From contig CAMVNO010000002.1 of NCBI GenBank assembly GCA_947168855.1, positions 104,752-168,751 on the forward strand: 64,000 bases of DNA, read 5' to 3'. Positions within the stretch are counted from its first letter, which is position 1; each line of letters starts with the position of its first letter. A program made the position numbers and the translations under genes. Under the pieces are notes generated by a model, which was not told where the DNA came from, made no database searches, and saw only the letters and a list, made by a program, of their open reading frames with translations. This document shows, piece after piece, positions 42,675 to 51,170 of this stretch. This stretch comes from an uncultured Clostridia bacterium (GTDB lineage Bacteria > Bacillota > Clostridia > Christensenellales > CAG-138).

Positions 42675-42682
42675 TTAATCAA
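42675..42682 (-). promoter_or_regulatory. TTGATTAA motif at the FucI-like promoter
   Basis: It overlaps the last base of the minus-strand -10 box. The same octamer lies just after the -10 of the divergent transketolase promoter, at 42755-42762. Confidence 0.4.
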
Positions 42683-42710
42683 TCATAATCCACAGCCGTC
42701 CGAAAGTCAA
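42682..42710 (-). promoter_or_regulatory. Promoter for the FucI-like/nucleoside phosphorylase operon
   Basis: Minus strand TTGACT (42710-42705), a 17-base spacer, then TATGAT (42687-42682). Confidence 0.7.
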
Positions 42711-42721
42711 TGCTATTTCCC

Positions 42722-42750
42722 TTGACAATTCGCATCTTTGCGGATAAAAT
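42722..42750 (+). promoter_or_regulatory. Promoter of the split-transketolase operon
   Basis: TTGACA (42722-42727), a 17-base spacer, then TAAAAT (42745-42750). Confidence 0.72.
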
Positions 42751-42754
42751 TGAT

Positions 42755-42762
42755 TTGATTAA
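42755..42762 (+). promoter_or_regulatory. TTGATTAA motif at the transketolase promoter
   Basis: Begins 5 bases after the -10 box and matches the octamer in the divergent promoter. Possible half-site for the ROK regulator encoded at the end of this operon. Confidence 0.4.
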
Positions 42763-42793
42763 CAGAATGAATTAAATAAAGGAAAACAGGGAA

Positions 42794-43621
42794 TTGGAAC
42801 AGGATCTGAAGAAAATCGCGCTGGATATCCGCTGCGACGTGCTGCGCTGCATCGGAAACTTAGGCGTCGGTCACATCGGCGGCTGTCTGTCGGTCGTCGA
42901 GCTTCTGACCGTACTGTACTTTGAGGAAATGAACATCGATCCGAACGAGCCGAAAAAGGCGGGACGCGACCGCTTCATCTGCTCGAAGGGGCATGCGGGT
43001 CCGGCGGTCTACGCAACACTCAGTAACCGCGGCTATTTCGACAAGAAAGAGCTTCTGACGCTGAACCGGGGCGGCACGAACCTGCCGAGCCATTGCGACA
43101 TGAACCGCACCGTCGGGATCGATATGACGACGGGATCCTTGGGACAGGGCTTTTCCTGCGCGGTCGGCGTTGCGCTGGGCAGTAAGCTCGAACACGACGG
43201 CGCGACGATCTACACGCTGATCGGCGACGGCGAAAGCCAGGAGGGACAGATCTGGGAGGCGGCGATGTTCGCGGCGAGCAAGAAGCTCGACAACCTGATC
43301 GCGTTCACCGACTACAACAAGCTGCAGATCGACGGCACGGTCGAGGAGGTCAACGGCATCGCGCCTTTGGACGAGAAATGGAGAGCGTTCGGCTGGAACG
43401 TGATCGACGTCGAGGACGGCAACGACATCGACGAGGTGCGCGCGGCGGTGAAGCACGCAAAGCTCGGCATCGGCTCCCAAAAGCCCACGATGGTGATCCT
43501 GAACACGAAGAAGGGCTGCGGCGTCAAATGGATCGAGGATCTCGGCGCAGGCAACCACAATACGAATCTTTCGGCGGAGCAGGCGGAAGCCGCCATCCGG
43601 GAACTGAGAGGGGAGGCATGA
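42794..43621 (+). CDS. Transketolase, N-terminal (ThDP pyrophosphate-binding) subunit, set 1
   Basis: 275 residues, the N-terminal half of a transketolase encoded as a separate protein. SKGHAGPAVYATL, the THDP motif GDGESQEGQIWEAAMFA and DYNKLQIDG are clear. It starts at TTG 42794, since no ATG fits and AAGGA lies upstream. The stop overlaps the next gene. Split transketolases serve ordinary pentose-phosphate chemistry in some bacteria and specialised sugar cleavage (for example sulfo-TK and apulose-4-phosphate transketolases) in others. Confidence 0.88.
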   Translation: MEQDLKKIALDIRCDVLRCIGNLGVGHIGGCLSVVELLTVLYFEEMNIDPNEPKKAGRDRFICSKGHAGPAVYATLSNRGYFDKKELLTLNRGGTNLPSHCDMNRTVGIDMTTGSLGQGFSCAVGVALGSKLEHDGATIYTLIGDGESQEGQIWEAAMFAASKKLDNLIAFTDYNKLQIDGTVEEVNGIAPLDEKWRAFGWNVIDVEDGNDIDEVRAAVKHAKLGIGSQKPTMVILNTKKGCGVKWIEDLGAGNHNTNLSAEQAEAAIRELRGEA

Positions 43622-43623
43622 CC

Positions 43624-44550
43624 ATGGAAATGCGGGCGATTTATGCGGATTGTCTCGATAAGCTGATGCAGGAGGACAAACACGTCGTGCTTCTGGACGC
43701 GGACCTTGCGAAGGCGAGCGGTACGATCAAGCTGCGGGAGAAATATTACGGCACGCAGATTTTTGACTGCGGCGTTGCGGAACAAAACATGGCATCGATC
43801 GCGGCGGGGCTTTCTAGCTACGGGTTCAAGCCGTGGATCGAGAGCTTCACGCCGTTTGCGAGCCGCCGCATCTGCGATCAGATCGCGATCTCGATCGCGT
43901 ACGCGAAGCAGAACGTCAAGATCGTCGGCACCGACCCGGGCATCTCGGCGGAGTTGAACGGCGGCACGCATATGAGCATGGAGGATATCGGCGTTCTGCG
44001 CTCGATCCCCGGGCTCGTGATCTTCGAGCCGGTCGACGGCGTGCAGCTCAAAGCCGCCATGCCGGTGCTGAACGAGTATCCCGGCGCGGTCTATGTGCGT
44101 TTGTTCCGGAAGGAGCTTCCGGATGTGTTCCCCGAGGATTATCAATTCGATCTGTTCCGGGCGGATACGCTCAGAACGGGCAAAGACCTTTCGATCTTCG
44201 TTTCCGGCATGCTCACGAAGGACACGCTGGAAGCGGCGGAAGCGCTCGAAGCGGAGGGGATCTCCTGCGACGTGATCAACATCCACACCATCAAGCCGAT
44301 CGACCGCGAGGCGGTGCTTGCGTCGGCAGGGAAGACCGGCGCCGTGCTGACGGTCGAGAATCACAACGTCATCGGCGGACTGCATTCCGCGGTGCTTGAA
44401 ACGCTTGCCGGGGAAAAGATCCCGGTCAAAGCGGTGGGCGTTCAGGACCGGTTCGGCGAGGTCGGCAAGCTGCCGTACCTTCGTGAGGTCACGGGGCTGA
44501 CCGTGGAAAACATCATCAAGACCGCAAAGGAAGCGGCTGCGCTCAAATAA
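43624..44550 (+). CDS. Transketolase, C-terminal subunit, set 1
   Basis: 308 residues with the pyrimidine-binding and C-terminal domains. The catalytic Glu is in DCGVAEQNMASIAAGLS, with GTDPGISAELNGGTHMSMED and TVENHNVIGGL further on. Two starts are possible, 43618 and 43624; GGGAGG lies 7 bases before the ATG at 43624, which is preferred. It pairs with the subunit encoded immediately upstream to form one active enzyme. Confidence 0.88.
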   Translation: MEMRAIYADCLDKLMQEDKHVVLLDADLAKASGTIKLREKYYGTQIFDCGVAEQNMASIAAGLSSYGFKPWIESFTPFASRRICDQIAISIAYAKQNVKIVGTDPGISAELNGGTHMSMEDIGVLRSIPGLVIFEPVDGVQLKAAMPVLNEYPGAVYVRLFRKELPDVFPEDYQFDLFRADTLRTGKDLSIFVSGMLTKDTLEAAEALEAEGISCDVINIHTIKPIDREAVLASAGKTGAVLTVENHNVIGGLHSAVLETLAGEKIPVKAVGVQDRFGEVGKLPYLREVTGLTVENIIKTAKEAAALK

Positions 44551-44568
44551 ATCAGGAGGAATAAGTTT

Positions 44569-45045
44569 ATGAAACTTGCAATCGGAAGCGACAAATCCGG
44601 CTTTGTCGTGAAGGAAGCGATCAAGGCGTATCTCTGTGAGGCGGGCATCGAATTTGACGACCTCGGCACCACGGATCTTTCCGAGGTCCATCCCTACTAC
44701 CGCGTGGCGAGCGATGTTGCGCCGCTCGTGCAGAACGGTACCTATGAAAAAGCGGTCCTGATCTGCGGCACCGGCGCGGGCATGTGCGTCGTATCCAATA
44801 AGTTCAAGGGCGTTCACGCCGTCGCGTGCGAGGGCGTCTATTCCGCGAAGATGGCGCGCGCGATCAACAACGCGAACGTGCTGTGCATGGGCGGCTGGAT
44901 TGTCGGACCCGAGATGGCGATCGAAATGGTCAAGACGTTCCTCGCAACCGAATGGTGTCAGGACCTGGAGGACTGGCGTGCGGTGAACATGCACAAGTTC
45001 TCCGCCGAGGTCAAAAAGATCGAGGACGGGATCTATGGCGCTTGA
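44569..45045 (+). CDS. RpiB/LacAB-family sugar isomerase with altered phosphate site
   Basis: 158 residues. The catalytic Cys is in LICGTGAGMCVVSNK, and NNANVLCMGGWIVGPEMA is typical RpiB. The usual GSDHAGF is GSDKSGF, replacing the His that helps bind phosphate. The C-terminal GGRHxxR phosphate motif is replaced by EDWRAVNMHKF. It may act on a sugar without the normal phosphate. CAGGAGG precedes the ATG. The 3' end overlaps the alcohol dehydrogenase gene by 11 bases. Confidence 0.82.
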   Translation: MKLAIGSDKSGFVVKEAIKAYLCEAGIEFDDLGTTDLSEVHPYYRVASDVAPLVQNGTYEKAVLICGTGAGMCVVSNKFKGVHAVACEGVYSAKMARAINNANVLCMGGWIVGPEMAIEMVKTFLATEWCQDLEDWRAVNMHKFSAEVKKIEDGIYGA

Positions 45046-46132
45046 GTTTTTGTACCGCCAGCCGGTTGCGATCCGGTTCGGCGTCGGCAGCGTGAATGCG
45101 CTCGGCGGGGAAATCAAAAGCCTCGGCGCGGCGCGCTGTCTGGTCGTGTGCGACCGGTTTATGAGGACCGGGGTCGAAGCGATGCAGAAGGAGATCCCGG
45201 AGATCGCGGCGGTCTTTTCGGATGTGGAGGAGAACCCGCAGCTAAAAGGCGTCATCGAGGCGACAAAGCTTGCGCGTGAATACGGCGTCGACGCCATCGT
45301 CGGTATCGGCGGCGGCAGCACCATGGACACGGCGAAGTTTACGGCGGCGATCGCGCGGGAAAACGCGGACGCGCTTGCGTGCTTTACGGGCGAAACGCCG
45401 TTTCCGAAGACACGTTTTCCGATGATCGCGGTCCCGACGACCGCCGGCACCGGCAGCGAGGTCACGCAGGTCTCGGTCATCAGCCACGGCAGGGAAAAGA
45501 AGACGATCAACAACCCGGTCTTTATGCCGACGCTCGCGATCATCGATCCGGCGCTGACGGTCACCGTGCCGCCGCGCACGACAATGAACACAGGGCTCGA
45601 CGCGATGGCGCATGCGCTGGAGGGGTACTGGAGTAAAAACCATCAGCCGATCTCCGATCTTTGCGCAATCGAGGCGGTGCGCCTTGTGCTCGAAAACCTC
45701 GAGACCGCGTACCGTGACGGATCGAACCTCAAAGCGCGCGAGAATATGTCGCTTGCGGCGCTTTTGGGCGGCATGAGCTTTGCGCTTCCGAAAACGGCAG
45801 GAAGCCATGCCTGCAGCTATCCGCTTTCAGAGGATTACCACCTGCCGCACGGCGAGGCGTGCGCGTTCACGCTCGACAGCTTTGTGCGCATCAATGCGGA
45901 CGAGCGGCTTATGACGCTCTGCCGCTGCGTCGGGCTTTCCGGCACGGACGAGCTTGCGGAGCGCATCAAAGCATTGAAACAGCTTGCAGGGCTCAAAAGG
46001 ACGCTTTCCGATCTCGGAGAAGTTGATCTTGATAAGCTCGCGCGCGATGCGGCAAAGCATCCGCTGATGGGCAACAACCCCGTGGCGATGGACGAAGCCG
46101 CGCTGCGGACCATGTTTGAAGCGCTCAGATGA
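45035..46132 (+). CDS. Iron-containing alcohol dehydrogenase
   Basis: 365 residues. The NAD-binding GIGGGSTMDTAKF and VPTTAGTGSEVTQ are present. Metal ligands are Asp and His in GLDAMAHALEGYW and His in LPHGEACAF. It likely reduces an aldehyde made by the operon's transketolase, restoring NAD+. Sulfoacetaldehyde reductases are found in this family, so that substrate is one option. Start and stop overlap both neighbours. Confidence 0.88.
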   Translation: MALEFLYRQPVAIRFGVGSVNALGGEIKSLGAARCLVVCDRFMRTGVEAMQKEIPEIAAVFSDVEENPQLKGVIEATKLAREYGVDAIVGIGGGSTMDTAKFTAAIARENADALACFTGETPFPKTRFPMIAVPTTAGTGSEVTQVSVISHGREKKTINNPVFMPTLAIIDPALTVTVPPRTTMNTGLDAMAHALEGYWSKNHQPISDLCAIEAVRLVLENLETAYRDGSNLKARENMSLAALLGGMSFALPKTAGSHACSYPLSEDYHLPHGEACAFTLDSFVRINADERLMTLCRCVGLSGTDELAERIKALKQLAGLKRTLSDLGEVDLDKLARDAAKHPLMGNNPVAMDEAALRTMFEALR

Positions 46133-47055
46133 AGGGACGGTTTCGTGACGTCGGCATGATCGCCGGCATGGTGATCGCGTGGACCGCGTATTACGCCGTC
46201 AGCAAGTACATGGTGGGCGTGACCGGCTCGCCGTACGCGACCGGCTTTTTGCTGCGTATGGCGGCGCTCGTGTTCCTCTCCGCACAGCTTGCGGCAACCG
46301 GCGGATTCAAGGAGCTGCTCCGGCAGGGCAGGGCGACGGTAATCCTCGTGATCATCGGCGTGTTCGGATTCCTTTTAGACCTCTTTGCAAACCTCGGCTA
46401 CGCCGCGGGCGGCTCGCTCGGCACGGGCACGGCGCTTCTGAAAACCGACGTGCTGATGGTAAATCTCTTGACCGTTGCGATCTATCGGAAACGGCTCTAC
46501 GCCACCGACTGGATCGGCAGTATTCTCATGCTGTTCGGCGTGCTGCTGGTGCTCGGGCTGGATTTTTCGGAGATCTCGTTCCGTCCGACGGATCTGTTCT
46601 TTATCGCGAGCGCGGCGTGCGTGACCGCGAACGCGTTCATCATCAAGGCGGCGCAGGACAGGCACGGACAGAAGGCGGATACGATCTCGTATTACAACAA
46701 TTTCGTCGTGCTGCTGCTGTTCGCAGCTTTTGCGGTCTCGCGCGGAGATCTTGCGGCGCTGAAGCCAAGTGAAACGCCGGGCTTCTGGTGGCTTGTTGCG
46801 CTCGGCGGACTGGCACAGACCGGGATTTATTTCTTCTACTATCGGAACCTCAGACGGCATGAGGTCTGGATCGTCAAGCTCTTGCTTCTTCTGATGCCGG
46901 TATTGAGCTGCATCGTCGGGATCCTGTTTCTCGATGAAAAGCTGACGGCGTGGAAGCTCGTCGGGATCGGGGTGGTGCTTTTCGGCGCAATGATCATTCT
47001 TCTGCGCGGCAGGCTTCATCCGGAAAACAAACAACCGAAACGGGAGGACGCGTAA
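46129..47055 (+). CDS. EamA/DMT superfamily transporter in the sugar operon
   Basis: 308 residues with ten membrane segments. GMVIAWTAYYAVSKYMVG and GGSLGTGTALLKTDVLMV fall in the first half, and GGLAQTGIYFFYYRNLRRHE and FLDEKLTAWKLVGIGVVLFG in the second. It could export the end product of the pathway. The ATG overlaps the stop of the dehydrogenase, so it belongs to the same operon. Confidence 0.85.
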   Translation: MKGRFRDVGMIAGMVIAWTAYYAVSKYMVGVTGSPYATGFLLRMAALVFLSAQLAATGGFKELLRQGRATVILVIIGVFGFLLDLFANLGYAAGGSLGTGTALLKTDVLMVNLLTVAIYRKRLYATDWIGSILMLFGVLLVLGLDFSEISFRPTDLFFIASAACVTANAFIIKAAQDRHGQKADTISYYNNFVVLLLFAAFAVSRGDLAALKPSETPGFWWLVALGGLAQTGIYFFYYRNLRRHEVWIVKLLLLLMPVLSCIVGILFLDEKLTAWKLVGIGVVLFGAMIILLRGRLHPENKQPKREDA

Positions 47056-48276
47056 ATGCGGACCGAAGGCGACAACATGATCGGACTCAAACGCCAGAAC
47101 CGCGCCGCGGTGCTGCTTTCTCTGCACCGGTACGGCGGGCTTTCCAGAAAGCGCCTTGCCGCGCTGCTCGGGCTGACACCTGCGGCGATGACCAAGATCG
47201 CGGCGGAGCTGATCGAGGAAGGTTTGATTTATGAGGACGGCTCCGTGCGTTCCGACGGCGCAGGCCGGCGCGAGATCACGCTGCGGCTTGCGGATCAAAA
47301 GCTGTCGGCGCTCGGCGTTTCGATCGGGCTCGGGAAGGCAAGCGTGTCCGCCGTGCGGGCGGACGGGACCGTGCTGTTCTTTGAAACGGTTCCGCTGCCG
47401 ATCCGCGCGCCTGCGGAACAGACGGTTCAGCTGCTCTGCAATCATCTGACGGAACAGATCCAAAGCTGCAAACAAAGCTTCGGCAAGCTTCTCGGCATCG
47501 GCATTGCGGTTCGCGGCGTCATCGGCGAGGACGGCAGGACCGTTAAATCCAGCTATGACGCGCTGGACGCGGAGGATTTTCCGATCTGCGACAGCTTTGA
47601 AAAGCACACGGGCCGTTCCACAGTGCTCTCGAACAATGTCCGCGCGCTGCTTTCGGCGGAGGCGTACCTGTCCCGGGACGAAAAGTCGGAAAGCATCTTC
47701 TTTTTGCGATGCGGGACGGGCATCGGCGCGGCGTTTGCCGTCGGCGACGAGATTTTGGAGGGTGACCGGCGGCAGTGCGCGGAGATCGGGCACATCCCGG
47801 TGATCCGGCGCGGCGGCAAGCCGTGTCATTGCGGCAAGTCCGGCTGCCTCGAAACGATCGCGTCTCCCGCGGCGATCCGTGAAGACGCACAGGCGATCCT
47901 TTCCGAAACGGAAACGCCGCTCTTATGGCAGATGACGAACGGCGACAGACATGCGGTCACGACCGGGCTCGTGCTGGACGCGGCGCGCGGCGGCGACGCA
48001 GGCGCGATGAAGATCGCGGACCGCGCGGCGGAAGCGCTTGCGGACGCGCTGAAAAGCGTCGTGTATCTCATGGACCCCGGCAAGATCGTACTGTACGGCG
48101 AGATCTTCGAGCATCCGTATTTTTGGTCGCGGCTTGCGGCGGAGACGGACGTCGGCGTGGACGCGGCGCATGCGGTGCCGCTCGAAAAGAGCCGCTTCAA
48201 CGGACAGCTTGAACGCAAAGCGGCGGGACTTTTGTACACGATCCATTTTTATCGGAACGGAGGCATGACCGAATGA
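47056..48276 (+). CDS. ROK family transcriptional regulator (NagC/XylR type)
   Basis: 406 residues. The N-terminal winged helix (GLKRQNRAAVLLSLHRYGGLSRKRLAALLG) is followed by a sugar-kinase-like ROK domain. That domain has GIGIAVRG and a CGTGIGAAFAVGDEIL stretch. The zinc motif GKPCHCGKSGCLETIAS carries three Cys. It is likely the local regulator, binding a sugar and controlling the operon and perhaps the two divergent promoters with TTGATTAA motifs. GGAGG precedes the ATG, which abuts the previous stop codon. Confidence 0.88.
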   Translation: MRTEGDNMIGLKRQNRAAVLLSLHRYGGLSRKRLAALLGLTPAAMTKIAAELIEEGLIYEDGSVRSDGAGRREITLRLADQKLSALGVSIGLGKASVSAVRADGTVLFFETVPLPIRAPAEQTVQLLCNHLTEQIQSCKQSFGKLLGIGIAVRGVIGEDGRTVKSSYDALDAEDFPICDSFEKHTGRSTVLSNNVRALLSAEAYLSRDEKSESIFFLRCGTGIGAAFAVGDEILEGDRRQCAEIGHIPVIRRGGKPCHCGKSGCLETIASPAAIREDAQAILSETETPLLWQMTNGDRHAVTTGLVLDAARGGDAGAMKIADRAAEALADALKSVVYLMDPGKIVLYGEIFEHPYFWSRLAAETDVGVDAAHAVPLEKSRFNGQLERKAAGLLYTIHFYRNGGMTE

Positions 48277-48941
48277 ACGTGTTGGAACAGCTTCGGAAAA
48301 CAAATCCGGACCTGAAGCTTTTTGCGGTGACCGATCCGGAGTTCGCGCCGTACGGGCGGATCCTGCCCTGCGCGGACCGGGACGCGCTGTCCCGTGCCAT
48401 GGAAGCGACCGGCATTCCGGAAACCGGCAATCGGTACGTGGCAAGCGACCCCGCGCTCGAAGCGCTCGACGCGATCGAAACGGTGGGGAAGACCGTGTTC
48501 GGCGGCATGCCGGTTCAGGCGGGCTTCTGCAACGGCAGAGGCTGTACGCTGAACGCCGAGGAGTACCATAAATGCAGCGAGGTCAATTATTCAACGACCG
48601 GTCTCGTGCTGCTGCTTGCGCTGCCTTCGGATGTGCACGATCGTACGCTCGATTCGGGGGACGTCAGGGGCTTTTATCTCCCGCCCGAAACGCTTGTGGA
48701 GATCCATCCGCGCGTGCTGCACTTTGCGCCGTGCCGGATCAAGGAATCCGGCTTTAACTGCCTTGTCGTGCTCGAACGCGGCACGAATGCGCCTTTGGAT
48801 GCGGTCGATCCCTCCGCGCCCGGAGAAGCGGGACTTTTATGGATGCGAAACAAGTGGCTTCTCTGTCATCCCGATTCCCCGCAGGCGCAAAAAGGCGCGT
48901 TCGTAGGGATAGTGGGGGAGAACCTGACGCTGAAAATCTGA
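48273..48941 (+). CDS. DUF4867-like protein
   Basis: 222 residues, no signal peptide or membrane segment. GCTLNAEEYHKCSEVNYSTTG, FYLPPETLVEIHPRVLHFAPC and NCLVVLERGTN suggest a cupin-like metal enzyme with candidate ligands His and Glu. I place it in DUF4867 by pattern; the function is unknown. Its start overlaps the ROK gene stop (ATGA), making it the last gene of the transketolase operon, ahead of a bidirectional terminator. A lyase or epimerase acting on the operon's sugar is a guess. Confidence 0.65.
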   Translation: MNVLEQLRKTNPDLKLFAVTDPEFAPYGRILPCADRDALSRAMEATGIPETGNRYVASDPALEALDAIETVGKTVFGGMPVQAGFCNGRGCTLNAEEYHKCSEVNYSTTGLVLLLALPSDVHDRTLDSGDVRGFYLPPETLVEIHPRVLHFAPCRIKESGFNCLVVLERGTNAPLDAVDPSAPGEAGLLWMRNKWLLCHPDSPQAQKGAFVGIVGENLTLKI

Positions 48942-48953
48942 AAGATCGGCACG

Positions 48954-48982
48954 AAAAAAGCGGGCGAAAAGCCCGCTTTTGC
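48954..48982. terminator. Bidirectional terminator
   Basis: AAAAGCGGGC and GCCCGCTTTT form a perfect 10-bp stem with a GAAAA loop, between the convergent DUF4867 and malic enzyme genes. Confidence 0.9.
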
Positions 48983-49009
48983 TGTATTCTTTTCGTCAGA
49001 CCGGGATCG

Positions 49010-50182
49010 TCAGATCCTTGCAACGCCGCTGCGTCTTGCAGCCTCTGCGACCGCCGCCGCGACCGCCTTGCCCACGCGCGGATCGAAGGCTTTCGGGATG
49101 ATGTAGTCCGGGGAAAGCTCCTCAGGGGAAATCAGATCCGCGAGCGCCTTTGCCGCCGCCATCTTCATCTCTTCGTTGATGTCGCTTGCGCGCACGTCGA
49201 ACGTGCCGCGGAAGATGCCCGGGAACGCCAGAACGTTGTTGATCTGGTTCGGGTAGTCGCTTCTGCCCGTTGCGATGACCTTTGCGCCGCCTGCCTTTGC
49301 GTCGTCCGGGAAGATCTCGGGCGTCGGGTTCGCGCAGGCAAAGACGATCGCGTCGCGGTTCATGGTCTTGACCATTTCGGTCGTGACCGTGCCGGGCGCC
49401 GAAACGCCGATGAACACGTCCGCGCCGACGAGCATGTCCGCAAGACTGCCCGCCTTGTGCTCGAGGTTCGTGACCTCCGCCATCTCTTCCTTGATCCAGT
49501 TCAGGCCGTCCCTGCCCTTGTAGATCGCGCCCTTGCGGTCGCACATGGTAACGTTTTTAAAGCCCGCGGAAAGCAGCAGCTTCACGATCGAGACCGCCGC
49601 CGCGCCTGCGCCGCTTGTGACGACCTTGACGTCTTCCTTCTTCTTGCCGACGACTTTCAGCGCATTGGTAAGTCCCGCAAGCGTGATAACCGCGGTGCCG
49701 TGCTGATCGTCGTGGAAGATCGGGATGTCGCACTTTTCCTTGAGCTTGCGTTCGATCTCAAAGCAGCGGGGCGCCGAGATGTCCTCAAGATTGATGCCGC
49801 CGAAAGATCCGGAGAGCAGATACACCGCGTTGACGAACTCGTCCACGTCGTGCGTCTTGATGCACAGCGGGAACGCGTCGACGTTGCCGAACGACTTGAA
49901 GAGCACGCACTTGCCTTCCATGACCGGCATGCCGGCTTCGGGACCGATGTCGCCGAGACCCAGCACCGCGCTGCCGTCGGTGATGACCGCGCAGAGGTTA
50001 TGACGGCGGGTGAGCTCATAGCTCTTGTTGATGTCCTTCTGGATCTCCAGACACGGCTGCGCCACGCCGGGGGTGTAGGCAAGGCTCAGATCCTCCTTGG
50101 TCGCCACGGGAACCGTTGCGATGACCTCAATCTTGCCCTTCCATTCTCCGTGCAGACGGAGCGATTCTTTTGCGTAATCCAT
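49010..50182 (-). CDS. NAD(P)-dependent malic enzyme (short bacterial type)
   Basis: 390 residues. Oxidative decarboxylation of malate to pyruvate. SLAYTPGVAQPC holds the catalytic Tyr, FHDDQHGTAVI the metal-binding Asp pair, and VTSGAGAAAVSIVKLLL the nucleotide site. The length fits the compact MaeB-like form without the phosphotransacetylase domain. AAGGAG lies 7 bases before the ATG. It follows the second transketolase pair by 21 bases on the same strand and may be cotranscribed. Confidence 0.92.
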   Translation of the reverse strand: MDYAKESLRLHGEWKGKIEVIATVPVATKEDLSLAYTPGVAQPCLEIQKDINKSYELTRRHNLCAVITDGSAVLGLGDIGPEAGMPVMEGKCVLFKSFGNVDAFPLCIKTHDVDEFVNAVYLLSGSFGGINLEDISAPRCFEIERKLKEKCDIPIFHDDQHGTAVITLAGLTNALKVVGKKKEDVKVVTSGAGAAAVSIVKLLLSAGFKNVTMCDRKGAIYKGRDGLNWIKEEMAEVTNLEHKAGSLADMLVGADVFIGVSAPGTVTTEMVKTMNRDAIVFACANPTPEIFPDDAKAGGAKVIATGRSDYPNQINNVLAFPGIFRGTFDVRASDINEEMKMAAAKALADLISPEELSPDYIIPKAFDPRVGKAVAAAVAEAARRSGVARI

Positions 50183-50203
50183 ATATGTACTCCTTCGGTT
50201 TGA

Positions 50204-51166
50204 TTACTTTCTTGCGAGCACGGCTTTGACCTGTTCTTCGATGTGCGCGGCGGTCAGTCCGAAGCGTTCCTGCAGATATCCCTGCGTGCCGACCTCGCCG
50301 AACTCATCCTCGACCGCAACGCATTGGGCGGGAACGGGGCAGCGCTCCGCGAGCACCTCAAGGATCATGCCATAAAGTCCGCCGTGGCGGTTTCCGTTTT
50401 CGGCGACGACGACCGCGCCGCATTTCCTTGCCCATGCTTCAACGGCGTCCGCGTCGATCGGCTTCACGGTGAAGCAGTCGACGACCGCGCAGGAAATCCC
50501 CTGCGCTTCGAGAGAAGCGGCGGCCTTCATGGCTTCGTGGAGCATGATGCCCGCGGCGAAGATCGCAACGTCCGTGCCCTCTTTGAGCGTGACCGCCTTG
50601 CCGATCGGAAGCTCGGCGCCGTCCTCGTAAACCTTTGCGTACTGCTTTCTGCCCACGCGGATATACTTGATGCCGGGACGGTTGACGCACTGCTTCAATA
50701 CGCTTGCAAGGCACGTCGGATCGGACGCGTCGATCACGGTCGAGCCGGGCAGCGCGTTATAGAGCGCCATATCCTCGAACGGCATATGCGTACCGCCGTT
50801 CATCGCGGCGGTGACGCCGGGGTCGGTGCCGATGACCGTGATGTCGTTCTTTGCGTAGCCGCCGGACAGGAAGATCTGATCGTAGATGCGGCGCGAGGCG
50901 AACGTGCCGAAGCTGTGGATGATCGGCTTGAAGCCCGCGACGGAAAGACCTGCCGCAACGCCCGCCATGTTCGCTTCCGCAATGCCGCAGTCGATCGCGC
51001 GGTCGCCGTGCGTTTTCGACCATTTCAGCGTGCCGGAGCAGCTCATCAGGTCGGCGTCGAGAAAGATGACGTCGGGATCGTCTTCACAAAGCCCGGCAAC
51101 CGTCGCGCCGATCACGTCCTTGCAGAGACGCGGATCCATTTCACCGTTATAAACTACTTTCGTCAT
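50204..51166 (-). CDS. Transketolase, C-terminal subunit, set 2
   Basis: 320 residues. The catalytic Glu is in DCGIAEANMAGVAAGLS, with GTDPGVTAAMNGGTHMPFED and VVAENGNRHGGLYG further on. ATG 51166 has GGAGGG 8 bases upstream, lying inside the end of the N-terminal subunit gene. It is clearly a paralogue of the subunit at 43624-44550 but diverged along its whole length, so the two pairs probably have different substrates or conditions. Confidence 0.88.
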   Translation of the reverse strand: MTKVVYNGEMDPRLCKDVIGATVAGLCEDDPDVIFLDADLMSCSGTLKWSKTHGDRAIDCGIAEANMAGVAAGLSVAGFKPIIHSFGTFASRRIYDQIFLSGGYAKNDITVIGTDPGVTAAMNGGTHMPFEDMALYNALPGSTVIDASDPTCLASVLKQCVNRPGIKYIRVGRKQYAKVYEDGAELPIGKAVTLKEGTDVAIFAAGIMLHEAMKAAASLEAQGISCAVVDCFTVKPIDADAVEAWARKCGAVVVAENGNRHGGLYGMILEVLAERCPVPAQCVAVEDEFGEVGTQGYLQERFGLTAAHIEEQVKAVLARK

Positions 51167-51170
51167 GTTT

